Shown: piece after piece, positions 54,183 through 55,388 of the stretch | Layout of the letters: every line of letters starts with the position of its first letter | How positions within the stretch are numbered: position 1 is the first letter of the stretch | Assembly (NCBI RefSeq): GCF_003473295.1 | Contig: NZ_QRMP01000027.1 | Location: forward strand, 502 to 55,889 | Reading direction: 5' to 3' | Length of the DNA: 55,388 bases | Source: Parabacteroides sp. AM08-6 | GTDB lineage: Bacteria; Bacteroidota; Bacteroidia; Bacteroidales; Tannerellaceae | Translations under genes and position numbers: made by a program | The notes under the pieces: generated by a model | Seen by the model: only the letters and a program-made list of their open reading frames with translations | Told to the model about the DNA's origin: nothing | Databases searched by the model: none

Positions 54183-55274
54183 ATGCTCAGATATTTGTTA
54201 GAAAAAGAATTTAAGCAAATCATGCGGGATCGCTTTCTGCCTCGCATTATCTTTATATTGCCGTTGTTGCAGTTGATTGTTCTGCCTTTCGCCGCGAACT
54301 TCGAGATGCGGAATATCAATTTAAGCATAGTGGACAACGACCATTCCGTCGTGTCGCGACAACTGACGGACAAAGTCCTTTCGTCCGGTTATTTCCATCT
54401 GACCGATTATTCGCCGGATTACAACCATGCTTTGTCGTCCATCGAAAGCAATGCCGCCGATATAATCCTTGAGATACCTTCCCGTTTCGAAGAAAAACTG
54501 GGACGAGACGGGCAGGCTGATGTTTTGATAGCGGCCAATGCCGTGAACGGGACGAAAGGCGGAATGGGTAGTTCTTATCTTTCTTCCATCATTCAGGACT
54601 TTAATCAGGAAAAAGGGTTTGTGGCAGGCGGCTTGCAGAGCGGCATTCGTTCCACAAATTTGTTTAATCCGCATCTGAATTATAAAAACTATATGGTGCC
54701 CGGCATCATGGCTTTTCTGCTGACCATTATCGGCGGCTTTCTTTCGGCTCTCAACATTGTGGGCGAGAAAGAGAAAGGTACAATCGAGCAGATTAACGTC
54801 ACTCCTGTCCCGAAAGCTCTTTTCCTTTTGTCTAAACTGATTCCTTTCTGGATTATCGGCTTTATCCTGCTGACAATAAGTGCGATAATTGCTTGGGTAG
54901 TTTATGGCTTGACTCCGGTGGGTAATTTCGGGATTATCTATCTGTTTGCAGCCGCCTATCTGATTGCTTTTACCGGCTTCGGGCTTGCTATTTCATCTAT
55001 TTCGTCCACCCAGCAGCAAGCTATGTTTACAGCTTTCTTTTTCTTTATCATCTTTATTTTGCTGGGAGGTTTGTTTACTCCCATCAGCAGTATGCCGGAA
55101 TGGGCGCAACATCTGACTCAGTTTAATCCGTTGCGTTATTTTATTGAAGTCGTTCGCATGGTCTATCTGAAAGGAAGCCACTTTGCAGACTTGACCGGGC
55201 ATTTCATCATTATTTGCCTCTTTGCCGTTTGCTTCAACGTGCTGGCTGTCGTGAGTTACCGGAAGAACGGGTAG
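54183..55274 (+). CDS. ABC-2 type permease (YbhR-like)
   Basis: A 363-residue paralogue of the preceding permease with the same layout (helix about 21-38, periplasmic domain, five C-terminal helices) and coupling segment EKEKGTIEQINVTPVPK. Last gene of the operon. Together the six structural genes encode a complete envelope-spanning exporter; substrate is unknown, with drugs or ions the usual cargo of this class. Confidence 0.94.
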   Translation: MLRYLLEKEFKQIMRDRFLPRIIFILPLLQLIVLPFAANFEMRNINLSIVDNDHSVVSRQLTDKVLSSGYFHLTDYSPDYNHALSSIESNAADIILEIPSRFEEKLGRDGQADVLIAANAVNGTKGGMGSSYLSSIIQDFNQEKGFVAGGLQSGIRSTNLFNPHLNYKNYMVPGIMAFLLTIIGGFLSALNIVGEKEKGTIEQINVTPVPKALFLLSKLIPFWIIGFILLTISAIIAWVVYGLTPVGNFGIIYLFAAAYLIAFTGFGLAISSISSTQQQAMFTAFFFFIIFILLGGLFTPISSMPEWAQHLTQFNPLRYFIEVVRMVYLKGSHFADLTGHFIIICLFAVCFNVLAVVSYRKNG

Positions 55275-55292
55275 CGGAGACCGGACTGATAC

Positions 55293-55343
55293 GGACCTCC
55301 CTGTTCCCGCATGTAGCGCGGGAGTAGGGAGGTTCTTTTTTTG
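55293..55343 (+). terminator. terminator of the exporter operon
   Basis: Arms GGACCTCCCT / AGGGAGGTTC with an inner TCCCGC / GCGGGA pairing and a T run. Confidence 0.92.
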
Positions 55344-55388
55344 CACCTATAATTGGCAAAACGACGGGTACAGTTTTTCAAGACGAAA

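Noticed and set aside
53327..54373. 348-codon minus-strand open frame across the two ABC-2 permease genes
   Set aside because: It is antisense to two clear permeases, is rich in His, Gln and Asn with no domain-like pattern, and has no promoter or ribosome site.

Overview
The window is ordinary chromosome from a member of the Bacteroidales, most likely a gut Bacteroides or Parabacteroides relative. The evidence is the inositol-sphingolipid gene block, DUF3078, DUF4855 and DUF1080 proteins, FtsX-type permeases of about 800 residues, and many matches to the Bacteroidetes -7 promoter box TAnnTTTG. Most genes have no strong Shine-Dalgarno sequence. No phage, insertion sequence, integrase, rRNA operon or CRISPR array was seen. 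Genus is an inference.

Layout: (1) 1-2930, the edge of an unknown minus-strand gene and clpB. (2) 2971-8529, minus strand: an inositol-lipid block (inositol-phosphate synthase, PgpA-like phosphatase, GtrA protein, CDP-alcohol phosphotransferase, PAP2/AUR1-like enzyme), extended by a lipoprotein phosphoesterase and a small envelope protein. (3) 8915-15780: an RRM RNA-binding protein, an unrecognised exported protein, then a Tat-exported Gfo/Idh oxidoreductase paired with a giant HEAT + double DUF1080 protein. (4) 15879-25374: an orphan GAF/PAS histidine kinase and housekeeping genes (upp, HU, murB, an MBL hydrolase, nth, crcB, pheS) plus a DUF3078 protein. (5) 25577-30750: a sigma-54-type promoter driving TolC, HlyD-type adaptor and FtsX permease, with no ATPase. 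(6) 30796-40155: a 22-base repeat array, tRNA-Tyr and tRNA-Thr, trxA, sodB, pyruvoyl arginine decarboxylase, thioesterase, nfo, nhaD, a C69 peptidase, a small barrel, a DUF4855 protein and a winged-helix protein. (7) 40402-43652: a second sigma-54-type promoter driving an ABC ATPase and another FtsX permease. (8) 43750-48241: two tandem HGSNAT-like membrane proteins, serine ammonia-lyase and a GH43 lipoprotein. (9) 48306-55343: a TetR-controlled operon encoding a complete TolC/HlyD/ABC-2 exporter of the YbhGFSR type.

The most interesting signal is regulatory. Loci 5 and 7, about 15 kb apart, carry the same upstream architecture: two 17-base TGTCTAA...ACA dyads exactly 21 bases apart, then a TGGCAC-N5-TTG(C/A) element 71-72 bases after the second dyad. 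Locus 5 lacks an ATPase and locus 7 supplies one, so they look like two halves of one transporter regulon under a sigma-54 activator encoded elsewhere. Other points of interest are a start codon buried in a 19-base stem, paired palindromic elements before the Gfo/Idh operon, the 22-base tandem array, and a cluster of inverted repeats before locus 7.
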